DNA of 64,000 bases, taken from NCBI RefSeq assembly GCF_036785885.1, contig NC_092312.1, forward strand, positions 13,286,001 through 13,350,000. The letters run 5' to 3'. This DNA comes from Coffea arabica (Eukaryota; Streptophyta; Magnoliopsida; Gentianales; Rubiaceae). The translations under genes were made by a program, and so were the position numbers. The notes under the pieces were generated by a model. That model ran no database searches and was not told the DNA's origin. It saw nothing but the letters and a program-made list of their open reading frames with translations. This document shows, in pieces, positions 24,301 through 35,800 of the stretch (position 1 is its first letter; every line of letters begins with the position of its first letter).

Positions 24301-26861
24301 TACTGGATATGTTAGTCAGGTATAATTTACTTTTAAATTCAGGTTTGGCCCTCGTAATTGGAGTAAAACTCTTTAAAATTCTGATTAGGAAAACAGCCCA
24401 GTTACAAATTCATAATTGCTCACTGATTTTCTGTCCCCTGCTCACATCTGCAAGCAAACTACAATATTGTACACGTACAGAAAAGCCAACTATTGCTAAT
24501 AATATAATCATTTATAGGTGGTCCATGCAATAATTGTATGTTTGTTGGTATGATTCAATTGGCAAGAACTCGACCTCGCATTAGAAATATTTGGGTTTTG
24601 CCTCCTATGGATTGTCATTTTTCCTCGAAAATTTTTTTACATTTTTTATGAGCACATTTTTCAATCACTTTTTTGCTTTGCATGCATTAAATCGTTCCAA
24701 TATATTTTTTTTTTTATAAAATCTCTAGAAAATAGCAATTCAGACGGACCAGCTCCGTTGATAGTAGGAACTAGTAAGTAATTGAACCCTTAATCCTCCT
24801 AAACTTTACATTAAAAAAAAAGTAATAATTACATGTTCATGTTTAGATGTACAACTTTTTATCCATGTAAGGCCAATCTGATTTGCCCAAACCAGTGGAC
24901 TTCTTGTTATACAAACTAGTACCCGAGTACCAAGAGATGGTGAATAAAAAAATTGAAAGACTTTGGTCTACCAAGAATTATGCCAAAGTATCGATAGGTC
25001 TTACTAGATGACAAAGAGAAATAGAAAAATTATTAGCATACCTCAATTACTATGCCCACGCCTGCATGGGCACATGTGAATACTCAGATCTCTAGCATTT
25101 TATTTGCTTGTCTGCATTGCTTTTGATGTTTGTTGTAGGTGAGTATAAAAAGAATCAGATTCTACTTGTTGACCTTTTAATATATATCACTATGGTTTTT
25201 TATATTTCCACACTTGTGTTGACCGGAATTCTTTTAATGGGGGGGGTGGCCTTAATAATTGCGAGTCTAAAGTGGAAAGGTGTGAAGTTTCCTTCCAATT
25301 CTCTTTGGATTTACATAAACCAATATGCATAGGTTTGCATGCAGAGTCATTCCTTTCTTCATGTGTCTTGTTTAGGCAATTAAGACTTTAATGTGTTAAT
25401 TTAATGTTTATTAAGGAAGACAAATTGGATCTTAAATTCCATATTTTACGTGTATTGTCTATGATGTTGTTGCAATAGATTGATTGACTAGTAGTAGTGT
25501 ATTAGAAATAATAATACAATAGAATTAACAAAAAACAAAAGTAAGAGAAAGGATTTTTCCTTCCTTGGGAGCATCAATCATCTTGCATTGTTTACCTAAT
25601 GCTCTGCTTTATCGTTTTCTTCCTTTTTGCTGCTTTTACGCGGGTGGTGGTTGTTACCTTCCATATTTGGGATTTGCAACAAATTAACCTTACACGCAAG
25701 TTGATGGCTCAGATTCAGATAGATATGCACACAGAATCTATTGTACAATAATGGTTAGGTGTTTTTGAGCTTCAAATGTTATGTGAATATCCACCTAAAT
25801 TGTAACATGTAATTGCTACAATTGGTTGGGGTGCTATCCTAATCTGTGTAAGTGTTCCAAAAGCGCAAGTGTTCCAATAACATGAAAACCCCACTTGGGA
25901 AATAAATTTACTATCACCGAGAATTATGATGGTCCTCTGAATTAAAGATGGCAAATTTTGGCCATAATCCATTTCAAGAACTGTTTCAATTCCCTCTTGG
26001 TTGGGGAATGCCACAAATGAGATGAGGGCTTGTGATTGATAATAATGCATGGGGGCGGGGACATTATTGCAGATAAAGCTGGCATCTGTGAAATTGGCCA
26101 TGAAGTACATGAAGAGAGTTTCAGCAGAACTTGAGACCGTGGGTGGTGGTCCCGAGGAAGAAGAGCTTATAGTTCAAGGTGTTAGGTTTGCCTTCCGGGT
26201 TCACCAGGTAATGTTTGGCTTGCATTCAGTACACGACGATCCCTACCATTTTGGCTTTTCTCCTTCACATGCATATACAAGTCCATATACACACGTATAA
26301 AATTGAAACATGCATTTACCTTCGCGAAATTTCCTAAATTAAAACCTTGTGTAGAGCTGAATGTATGTCTTGCATTTCATGTCAAGATTGACTAATTCAC
26401 ACACCATCAGGGGAGGGTAGAGTTGGGTGGTAAGGTGAGAATATCATAGTTATAAAACCCGTTCTAACGTCGAACCAGTCAATCCGGTGAATTGGCCATA
26501 AGCCCTCGTTTGCGGTTGCGGTACATGAAGTGCTTTCTTATACGTCATTGCAACTCCAAATGGGGCTTAACACACTACCAAAGATATAGTACTACCATAT
26601 TAATTTGGTAATTTACAAGGGCATTTTAGTAATTAAGCATGGTTATCAGTAATCAAAATGCATGTTTTCATTAGGTAATTTATTTTTGCTACAATGCTTG
26701 CCTAATTGATTTTTGGTTGTACATTGTTGCAGTTCGCTGGTGGTTTTGATGTGGAGACAATGAGGGCGTTTCAAGAGCTGAGGGACAAGGCAAGGTCCTG
26801 CCATGTACAATGTCAAAATCAGCAACAACACAAGTACCTTTGCAGGTCCACAGCTTACTAA
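21386..26861 (+). CDS. CHUP1-like proline-rich coiled-coil protein
   Basis: Resembles Arabidopsis At1g48280 and the CHUP1/IPGA1 group, plant proteins linked to chloroplast positioning or microtubule-guided growth. The molecular role of this branch is inferred from the family. Exons: 21386-22702, 23306-23437, 23533-23714, 24208-24319, 26073-26207, 26733-26861. All phases fit, giving 668 aa. The start MVAGKVKVAMG is the family N-terminus. A charged coiled coil covers about residues 75-210 (LRLVEELRERESRLKTELLE). Ser-rich and poly-Pro runs cover about 310-375. The conserved C-terminal domain follows: RSTHLLAIKTDVETQGDFI, VPFVKWLDDELSFL, EQKADALREAAFGY, IKLASVKLAMKYMKRV, FRVHQFAGGFD. It ends RSTAY. 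Introns 3 and 4 each hold a short TIR element; intron 4 is about 1.75 kb. Unlike CHUP1 there is no N-terminal membrane anchor. Confidence 0.93.
23815..23956. mobile_element. Short TIR element in intron 3 of the CHUP1-like gene
   Basis: The left end GGATTGGCATTTTTT and the reverse complement of the right end GATTGCTATTTTTTT pair. The interior has the core phrase ATTTTTCAATCACCTTTTTA followed by CCTCACATACATCAAATCG. That core is shared with copies at 18.4 and 24.6 kb. About 142 bp, non-coding. Confidence 0.75.
24606..24747. mobile_element. Short TIR element in intron 4 of the CHUP1-like gene
   Basis: The left end ATGGATTGTCATTTTTCC and the reverse complement of the right end TGAATTGCTATTTTCT pair. 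The core phrase CACATTTTTCAATCACTTTT continues with TGCTTTGCATGCATTAAATCG. It is a diverged copy of the element 0.8 kb upstream, in the same orientation. Confidence 0.7.
26502..26567. mobile_element. Very short TIR element (GTTTGGAGTTGC family), intron 5
   Basis: The ends GCCCTCGTTTGCGGTTGCGG and, in reverse, AGCCCCATTTGGAGTTGC pair around only about 30 bp. It is probably an internally deleted copy of the two larger elements 0.6 and 1 kb downstream, and it sits in the last intron of the CHUP1-like gene. Confidence 0.6.
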
Positions 26862-27147
26862 TAATCTCATCTGTAGCCAACTCAGCTTCAGAAACTGGCT
26901 TCCATGACATTTTGGTGTAAAGATACAAGAGGGATAATCACAGATGTGAATATACAATTGCCTGCTGCCATTTTGCACTTAAATATATACATTGATTTAT
27001 TTTATAATAACCTCAATTGTTTCTCAACTTAAAAGAAGAAGACTGAAATTTGGTGGATGCCAAAATCATCGAGCCCCCCACCTTCGTAGATTTGCAAGGG
27101 CCAATGTTTGCACGAGGTTTTCGAATCTAATTCAATCGATGATTTGT
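26862..27147. other. 3' flank of the CHUP1-like gene
   Basis: Presumed 3' UTR and downstream sequence; AATAA-like words appear around 26985-27010. Nothing coding is supported. The gene spacing here is filled by transposons rather than by another gene. Confidence 0.45.
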
Positions 27148-27555
27148 GGGTGCGTTTGGAGCTGCGGTAGTTTATTGAAAAATATTTCTTCTCTAGTAGG
27201 ATTTTAAATAAAAATGCTTATTAACTGTTTAAATACTTTTAAATATATTATTTGAAGACATAATTCAACAAATACTCATTGTATTGAATAGTGTGTAATT
27301 TGAAAATTTTTAAAAGTGTTTATCTTTGTATTTGATTCATAATATAGGATAAAATGATTAAATTTGATGTTTTATTTTTTAAAATCACAAAAGCTACTCT
27401 AAAAGCATCACATTTGAGATTTTGCTAAAAATGCTTTGAGCACCAGAAACTCTACTTCTAAATTTATGAGATGATGTTCATCAAACACTTTAAAAGTTAC
27501 TTTTAACACCTAAAAGTACTTTTTTACTAAAAGCATTGCAATTCCAAACGGGGCT
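27148..27555. mobile_element. TIR element (GTTTGGAGTTGC family), copy 1
   Basis: The left end GGGTGCGTTTGGAGCTGCGG and the reverse complement of the right end AGCCCCGTTTGGAATTGC pair. The interior (about 400 bp) is rich in AAAAGCACTTTTA-type palindromic words. It abuts copy 2 almost without a gap. Confidence 0.72.
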
Positions 27556-27945
27556 AATTTGGAGTTGCGGTGCTTTCTGTTAAAATAGTGCTTTTAGAAG
27601 ATAAAAGCACTTTTAACATGTTTGATCAACATCATTCCTAGAATTTAGGAGTAGAGTTTTTGGCCATTAAAGTTCTTTTAGCATAAGCTCAAAATTATTG
27701 ATTTTAGAGCAACTTTTATGTTTAAAAATATAAAAAATTAACTTAACAACTTTATTATAAATTTTGAACTAAATGAAGAGATAAATATATTTTAGAAATT
27801 CAAAATCACCTATTATCAAATAGAAAAAGTACTTATGCAAGTACGTACCTACATAATATGATTAACTACTTAATTAGTACTTTGATAAAAAGTTCTATTA
27901 ATTAACATGCTTCCTGATAAACCATGCAACTCCAAACATACCCTT
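27553..27945. mobile_element. TIR element (GTTTGGAGTTGC family), copy 2
   Basis: The left end CTAATTTGGAGTTGCGGTGC and the reverse complement of the right end GGGTATGTTTGGAGTTGCAT pair. It contains the same AGTGCTTTTAGAAG and AAAAGCACTTTTAA words as copy 1. The two lie head to tail with overlapping termini. Confidence 0.72.
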
Positions 27946-28956
27946 AATAAGAATTGGCATGATTTTCTTCCCTTGCGTAAGCATTTTCTCGAAGAGAAAA
28001 CTGCATTTGGAAGTAAGTTTGGAGCATGTCCCGGCGTAGTGCTAAATTGAAGTGGGGCGGATGTTCTCTTGTTCGCCATCAAATTAGTCAATTGCAGTGA
28101 ACACAACCCCTTCAGAAATTTGGGCCGGCTGTGCTCATCGAAGGTTTTGAATTGGGTTTCGTGTCTTCCTCCTCCATGAGTGGTTAGATAGGAGATTATT
28201 CTAAGAGAAAGATTAGGAATAAGACGTCATAATATAATGATACGAAATATATGAAATAAAAATGTGATTCGTATTATAAAAAATTGCTTAGAAAATATAT
28301 TTAAGATGCAAAAAAAATGATATTTGCAAAAAATTGGATATCCAAACACAATACTTCAAGTGTCAACCATAGAGATATTAATTAAGTAATCGTGAGATCC
28401 TTAATTCCATCCTCATACCTTCCATAATCTTCGTTTCCTTTGCAAGACTTAGAACCATCCTTGAACAAATGTCAAAAAAATAAAAAGTACAAAAATATTT
28501 TAATAAGGGTTCTTCAATGTTTCAAGACCTAACTCAACTAATATGGGATATTAGTTTCTTGGTTAAGTAAGAAAGCTTCCACGTAAACAAAATATTATAG
28601 AAATACCTTTTCCTTTTGATATTCAATGGGAAGGAGAAAAGATAGACATTATGTAAATTGTGGTGACACTAAAACTCTTTGAATTGTACATTTGGACTTT
28701 GTGTTAAAAATAGCACTCATAATAATTCTTTGAGATGTAATGTATGTTAAGTAAAAGATGAATTAAAACTTTATGAAAAAAATATTCATTTAAAAACTCA
28801 AAATTATTCATGAAACTAACAATTCAACTCTTGTAATTTGTGTTTGATAGTGGTTAATTTTATAAAGAAAGCATCTCATAAATTTGTAAAGAAAACATTG
28901 GTGAATTATAAAGAAAGAAAATCCAACAATAAAAAAAGAAAATTGCAATTCAACTG
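27946..28956. other. AT-rich stretch before the solo LTR
   Basis: About 1 kb without a supportable gene. The minus-strand open frame at 27870-28106 crosses the end of the TIR element above and has no family resemblance. Confidence 0.45.
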
Positions 28957-28961
28957 CGTTT

Positions 28962-31900
28962 TGTGAGGACCTAGTCCGTTCGTACGTTGAGATTAGGGTT
29001 ATTCATTATTTTGTACGGTTAAATTAAGGTTTTAGGGCTAAGGAGAAACCCTAATCTCGGCCAAGATTGAAAACCCTAACTTTGCTTATGATAAAACCCT
29101 AGTTTCTGCGGTATTCTAGTGTGTGTTTTGGCACAAGTAAAAATAAGATTTGTTATAGTTTACAGAGGTTTAACAAGTTTGAAAATGGTTAGTAAACTCT
29201 GGATTAGTAAACCTCTAGTGTTACAATATTAGAAAGCTTAAGAGGAGTTTTGTTTATCGCCCGCCTTTTCTACATTTTCTTTATTAGAAAAATTCCCCAG
29301 ATAATTTTTATGAGTAAATATAGATTTTAAATGATTTTTCTAGTATCGGTTAGTTTTTGCGAAATTAAGAACGTACATCGGATGTGGGACCCACTAGTGC
29401 GAAAAGTTCGGAAAAATTCGGCCAACTAGGTTAAGTTTTGGATATTGGATTTCATTTACCAGGTGTTATGAGATAATTGAAGGTTGTTATATGGATGAGA
29501 GTGGAGAGAGACAAAGTGATAGAGATGCATTAAATAAGGTGACAAGTGTCACCATAAGATTAACTCTTACAATTTGACTTACTATTCATACTTTTACCAT
29601 TTTGCTTAAATATCTCAAAAATTTGACCCAAAAATTATCAAAAATTCCTCCATAAGAGCCGCCCCTCTCTTCTTCTCTTCCTCTCTCTCTTACTCCAAGC
29701 ACAAGGAAGAAACACTTCAATCTTGTTCCAAATCATCAAAACCAACCATCCAACCTTGATTTTGCTCCATAAAACACCTTCAAGTGGTGGTTATGAGTTG
29801 TTTTGTGGATTTGTTTGGAAAGTTAAGGTGGTCAATAGCTCTCTCTCTTGTTCTTAAGGTAAGTTGTGAAGAACCACCTTCTTCCTTTAATTGATGCTTA
29901 AATCATACTTAGTGGTAGCATAAGATGCAAAGTTATGGTTTATTTCTTGATTTGTGGTTGTAGTGATGAAGTTTTATTATTTTTGGGAATTTTCTGTTTT
30001 AATATAAGCATGATGGTATGGTTATCTATGATAATGGGAAATGGTATATAATAACTCTAGGAGGTGGAACAAGTGATTAATTGCACCCAATTTCTGATTT
30101 GGAAGGAATTTGAGAAAATTAGGGTTTTATATCCCCAATTCTGTCCGATTTTGTATCTCATGGTTAGAGGCCGAATTGGCCTTGGCTTAAAACATGAAAG
30201 TTGTAGGTAATGATGTTTTAAAAGTGCCTGCAAATTTCAGGTCCATCGGAGTAGTGTAGAGTGAGATAACTCGAAATTACTATTGCTGTTCTGGTTTACC
30301 CAGAATTGGAAAACTGTGATTGTAATTGGTTGTTTTGGCTAGGAATGCTTCCGAATTGATTGTTGTGGTCTTCTGATGAAATGTAGCCCTGTTTCTAAGC
30401 TTTCATATGACTTTGGAATTTCTGGATTTAGACTTGTGTAGGCTAAGTTATGATGTTTACGCTAGACTGCATTTTGTGAACCTGTTTGCGGTTCTGGGAT
30501 TTTGTACTGCATTTTGACCTAGTTATACTCGAAACTAGATTGAGTGGTCTTCTTCAACATTGTAGCCCCTTGAGTCCTGAATATACCTGTAAAATCTCAG
30601 GTCAAATGGATTAGTGTACTCTGAGTTATGGACAAAAACCTCAGGCCTGTTGTTTTAGACATTACTTGGTGTACGTTTGGAATTTCAGCTTCTGACCGTG
30701 GGTTTTTCCGTTTTGATACCTTGCGAATTGGGTGCTGATCCCTTCATAAGAAATTTAGATCGTGGTCTCAGCTTCGAAATGGTATAGAGTGCGTCGAAAT
30801 CCAAGTTCCGTAGCTCCTGTTATGACCGAAATAAAAGTGATCGTCAGAACTGCCTTGTATCTGGACAGTTCTGACGGGTACTTTGGCACTCGATTTTCGT
30901 TCTGTTTTGAGTGGATTCAGGTCTTGGCCAAAACATCAAAGTTTTACCTTATGTCTCAGCTTTCTAATGCCTTTGGAATTTTCTGATTTGGAGTTGTGAG
31001 CTGGGAGTTATGGTCTAGCAAAAACCCTGTTCGTCACCCTAAGACGTAAACTTCTGGTACCGTCTTCCACGATTTCGGCCTGCTTTGATTCAGATCTAGA
31101 TTAAGGTGTCTTCATGAAAATTGTAGCTCTATCTCATAGCTTCGAAACGGTATCTTGTTCACTTTGATCCAACATTTTTAGCCTAACTTTTGACCAAAAC
31201 GGTTTGAGATGGCAGATTTGGCCGTCCCGTTTGCCGTTCCGCGCATACGCGTGTGCCCCTTTTTGCCGTTTCTGCACTTGCGCGTGCCAATTTTGTCGTT
31301 CGGCTTGTTTTAAGTACGTTAGTGGCCGTTTGTGATATATTATGACACAATCTTCTATTTCAGACAGTGGTGAGTTAGGCGGAGCCGGTGGGGCTCACTA
31401 CTAGCGAAACATGCGCGAAGCAATTTTGCTTTTGTACTACTTTTGTATTTTGAGTAAGTATTCAGGCCGCTTTTATGTGTTAGTTGCTTATGTGTTTCGA
31501 CATGTATGAAGAGGGTACTTAGGCGAGGGTGTACTTTATCGCACTCGCTCTAAACCCGAATTTACGCTCATATTTGTACATGACATATGTATGTGAATCA
31601 TTTTGGAACTAAAACCCTTGAGCTTGTGGCTCGGGGTGATTTTGAATAATTTTGTGAAGTTTGTGAGTTTGGGGCGAGCTCTTGACCTAGATGGACTATT
31701 CGAGCCGGTTAGGGCTTGGTCGAAGTCAGTCCAACCTGGTTGGAGGTCACCAAGTTTGTGAATCCGGTTCACCGAGTATGTGGACCAAGTTTGTGACCCG
31801 AGCTTGTGACTCAAGCTCAAGTTTGTGATTTCGTTCGCCCGGGCAAATTTGTGAGGTGACTGGCCAGTGAGGGTGATAAGGTGTCGGTGGGTGTACAAGT

Positions 31901-32456
31901 GAAGTTCTACGGACCATTAAGTGTGGTCGACGGAGTGTCGGCAGGAGATCACGCATGGCATACGAATTGGTTTTGGAGCCACCTGTATCCTTATTATGTG
32001 ATGTTATTTTTCTGCTTTTGCTTTACTCTTACTATGTCACTGTTGTTACGTGAAATTTACGCTTTTGCCCCTGTTTACTTACTAAGCATATAGCTTACCT
32101 CATTGCTTTTGTTTTCCTTAGCAGGGGCCGACGCGGGGAGTTTTGGCTCGTACACTAGTATAGTTAGATTGACTTGTATTAGTTGAACAGTTAGAATGTT
32201 TGTTTTTGTTTTTGTGGTTTGTATAAGAACCCTTCTTAGGGTCTATCTTCTGCTGGTGGTGGTTATAGTGTATTAGAGTGGTTTGACTCGAGACTTTTGA
32301 AGATGTAAATATAACTTTTGGGATTGTATATATTGTATATAGTGATCTTTCGATTTATCTAGTTTTATTGCGTTAAGTTTTGAGTCCTGGCGCGAGTTAG
32401 GCAGGCGGCCCGCCGATACCCTTGGGTTCGCCCTTAGGAAAAGCGGGGTCGTCACA
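28962..32456 (+). mobile_element. Solo LTR of a long-LTR retrotransposon (3,495 bp)
   Basis: The segment starts TGTGAGGACC and ends GGGTCGTCACA, the TG...CA ends of an LTR. It is flanked by identical 5-bp duplications CGTTT at 28957-28961 and 32457-32461. There is no gag, protease, integrase or reverse-transcriptase reading frame inside and no second LTR in the window. It is therefore a solo LTR left by recombination between two LTRs. A promoter/leader-like part (29640-29860, CTCTCTCTCTTACTCC and donor CTTAAG|GTAAGT) gives a + orientation. LTRs this long and GC-patterned at the 3' end (GGCGCGAG, GGCGGCCCGCCG) suggest Ty3/gypsy, perhaps Tekay/Del-like. The lineage is inference. Confidence 0.88.
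30190..31190 (+). repeat. Degenerate array of about 184-bp period inside the LTR
   Basis: A variable phrase of the form GAAAATTGTAGCYCT, often followed by AGCTTTC-AATG and GGAATTT-CTG or a -GAGTTATGG tail, recurs along the LTR. TGTAG or its counterpart sits at about 30202, 30382, 30561, 30754, 30942 and 31122. Spacings are 179-193 bp and average 184. The units are too diverged for a recent tandem duplication. Confidence 0.7.
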
Positions 32457-32461
32457 CGTTT

Positions 32462-32867
32462 GTATTGAAAATTTTGACAAAAAATTTGAAATCCTCCCAA
32501 ATCTTTCTAATTGTTTATTTAAGAAGACATTTAAATTTATAAATCACAAATTATTGTCAGGTTCAAAGCGTGTTTTGATTTTTGATAATGGATGAATTAT
32601 AAATTTAAATAGCTTTTAAGCAATATTTATGTGAATTTCCTTGGTCAAATTCCTCATCCAATTGAATTTATTTCCAATATTTATGTGCCTCTATCTCTAT
32701 CTTACCACAATTATGCAACCTATATGAAAAAAAAAAAAGAATTATAAAGATAATAAATTTTAAAATTAGATTACTTTGGATATATATTTTAAAAGAAGAG
32801 TTATTTTGGCAATAAACTACAGCTATTAGTGCCCAATGGAAGCAAGATCAAGAAGCTAAGAAACAAA
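32462..32867 (+). promoter_or_regulatory. Promoter region and uORF of the Lin0512-family gene
   Basis: This 400-bp AT-rich stretch lies between the solo LTR and the start codon. An upstream ATG at 32836 opens a seven-codon frame (MEARSRS) that stops at 32859, nine bases before the main ATG. Such short uORFs can lower re-initiation; any effect here is inference. No convincing TATA box was chosen. Confidence 0.45.
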
Positions 32868-35800
32868 ATGATGATTGCTTCTACTTCTTTCACTGCCACC
32901 TCCACTGCTAAACTTCTTCATTCTTCTTCTGCAACCCGCAATTCTAACCCTTTTCTTGGATTCACACACAAGACGCCTACCAAACAGTCCTCTTCTCCGC
33001 CTCGCCGTGTCCTCCACCTGGTTCTCACGGCTTCAATTTCAAGATCATCACCACCAGCAGCTCCACCACCATCGCAACCCAAAACAAGCATGGCTAGTGA
33101 AACTGTTCCCTCCCCTTCAATGAAGCTGTTGTTCGTTGAAATGGGTGTTGGATATGATCAACATGGGTACTTTCTATTCTTTTTCAATCCCCTTACCACC
33201 TTTTTGTTTCGATATTCAATCTTTTTCGATATCTGAGTTTTTTTTCAAGTGTTAAAGAAATTGGGAAGTGGATATATAGAATAACTGTGGTTCTCCATAC
33301 GTTGTCATGTGGAATTGATACTTTCTTGGGAGTCGTATGTGTATGGGAAATTGATGGAGAAGGAGAGGGAAGAGTGAAAAATGAGTGAGGGAATATGGGG
33401 AGAAAAAGAATAAAGAGTCAAATAAGCGGAAGAAGAGAGAGAGCAGAAACAGGAAAGGAAGAAGAAAGCGATCTCTGAGAGATTTGACTTTAAAGTCGAC
33501 CTCTATGACATTAAAACTTTAGAGGGGATTTTTCACAAATTTTCCTGGTTTGGGAATAACAAATTAAAACTAGAAATAATATATTGTTTTCAAAATTTCA
33601 ACACAAGTTTCAAAATTCAAGTATATAGCCCATTGCATAAAAGCGGGATTTTGGATGTAGTTTTAGCTGAAATTAGAGAATGGAAAGGTAAGACGTAGCT
33701 TGCTAGTGATTTCTTAAGAATACAAAGAGATGGGACTTTGGCCTGAGCCCTATTATACAGAGCAGTTTGTTTGCTGTATGTTTTTTCGTTAAAACAAAAA
33801 AAGGATCTTGGATTAAGCATATTGGAAATGAGTGAATGAACAGGCAGGTCAATAGTTTAGATGAATTTCGTGGATTTTGGACTGGACCATATGATATGCA
33901 GTAATAAGCTAATGTGCATGTTGGTTTGAGTAGAATGGGATTTTGGACTGAATCCAGTTTAAACAAATGGATGAACAGGCAAGATATTACTTCAGCTGCC
34001 ATGCGAGCTTGTAGGGATGCTATCTCTTCCAACTCCATTCCTGCCTTCAGGAGAGGTAATTGTCACCTTGTTATTATTAACTAAAGTGTTAATCTGTTCA
34101 TAAGTTTCTGATGATTTATTCATCTATTATTATGTATGGAAGCAATATATGCAACTATCTGAAAATTACAAGGTCATATGTGAACACTTTTTGTTGTGCT
34201 TATTGATCGAGGAATAATTGTTGGTTTTCATTGCTCCAACTTAATTTATGAATTCACATGTGGGGTTGGATTTACTGCTTCATTATTCAGAAAGAATGTA
34301 TGCCTGATTACCCCAGAATGCTAGCAATTCAAGTAGAACATCTTTGAACTTAGAAAGAAACATAACTAGAATACTTCCCCTACCTTTTCTTGAGTGTCTT
34401 TGCGATTTGGAGATCGAGGCTTGTTGCTGCAGGGACTAAGATATGAATGAGGGTCCTCTGGCCATTTATTCTTTAACTCAAAGCCAATGTTTTGATAATT
34501 GTTAGCCAGAGGGACTGCCTATATTTGTTTCTGGCTCTTAATCTTGGATACTATGCATCCTATAACATTTTAAGATGAAATATTCTTATCTGAATCTGGA
34601 ATTTTAGTCTGCTTGCTACCAAATTGCAGAGTCCACTCAGACTCTGAGCAGATAGAAGTATTTCATTGGAATAACTAGGGTGAAAACGTTTCAAGAGTCA
34701 AACATTTCTTAGAAGATGCCTTCTGCCTTTCTCACTGAACTGAGCACTGTAGCTTCCCTTTTTCTCTGAACAACTAGGATATTATTACCTATCAATGCCC
34801 AATTTAAGACCATCAATTGCCAAACTTGTTTTCATGCTCGCTTTCTGTTTCCTATCCTCACCCCCAGTGCTGTTTGTCCTCTTTTGATAAGCAAGCTTGG
34901 GTTTCAAGGTACCTTTTAACTGCTTCAAAAACGATAGTGTCTTTTATTTAGATACCATGAGTAACAAGCACATATTCAGTTGTACTGTGATTTCTATTAC
35001 TCGGCTTTCTTCGTGATGTATGTATTGATTATAATAGTATTCTTATCATAAACAGCTGACTTAACCATGCATTCCTTCTTTACCACGATTAGATATCTTG
35101 ATGGCGCTGCACATTCCTTGTGTAATGTGTTGAAAGACTAGAAAGGTCAGGATTCATTGGCTGAACCTCTATTGTTGTTTGAAAGAAGAAACAAGGTATA
35201 GACAAAAGGATAGAGAATAGAACATCAAAGCAGTAGCTCAGATGTTCCGTGCAGGTTTTTGAATTCTGAAATCTATGTTGGTTTTTTTCAAATCTTTGGT
35301 TCCTCAATTGTCTTGGTTGTACAATTGGGTTTTTCTAGTTGCTGCCAATTAGAATGAGTAATTGAAACATGTATTTGAACCCTTTGTTGTTTTTAAAGTT
35401 AAGCAGAACATTTGATTCAGCTTTTGTCATAGCTTTGCGTGTGCAAATCTTGAGATGCAAACCATTTTGCGGCAACCTTGTGCTTGCACGGATACCTTTC
35501 TATATTTATCTGTTTATAAAGAAAAAATCCTATATTTGATTCTCTTCTCTCTCTCAAATTTGAAGCTTGCACTCTTTGATTATTAACTTTAGAAACTGTT
35601 GGTATCTATTTGTGCCAGCCAGAAGCTCTATGCTGAGCCATATTAAGAATATTCAAAGAGAAAAAATTAACAATGTGAAGAAAATGTAATTCTGCATTTA
35701 TGACAACAAGGAAATGCACTTCAAATATTTTAGTTGCAAACGGTTTGCTTTGTCTAGGTCAAACTATGGCTTGTTTTTTTCTCCTAATTTGGATATTCTG

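Noticed and set aside
31536-31956. Minus-strand open frames inside the solo LTR
   Set aside because: No retroelement or host domain is visible and they run against the LTR's own direction; treated as chance in a GC-richer tract.
28962-32456. A protein gene with TATA box, leader and donor inside the LTR
   Set aside because: No coding exon follows the leader. The exact TG...CA ends and the CGTTT duplication explain the segment as an LTR.
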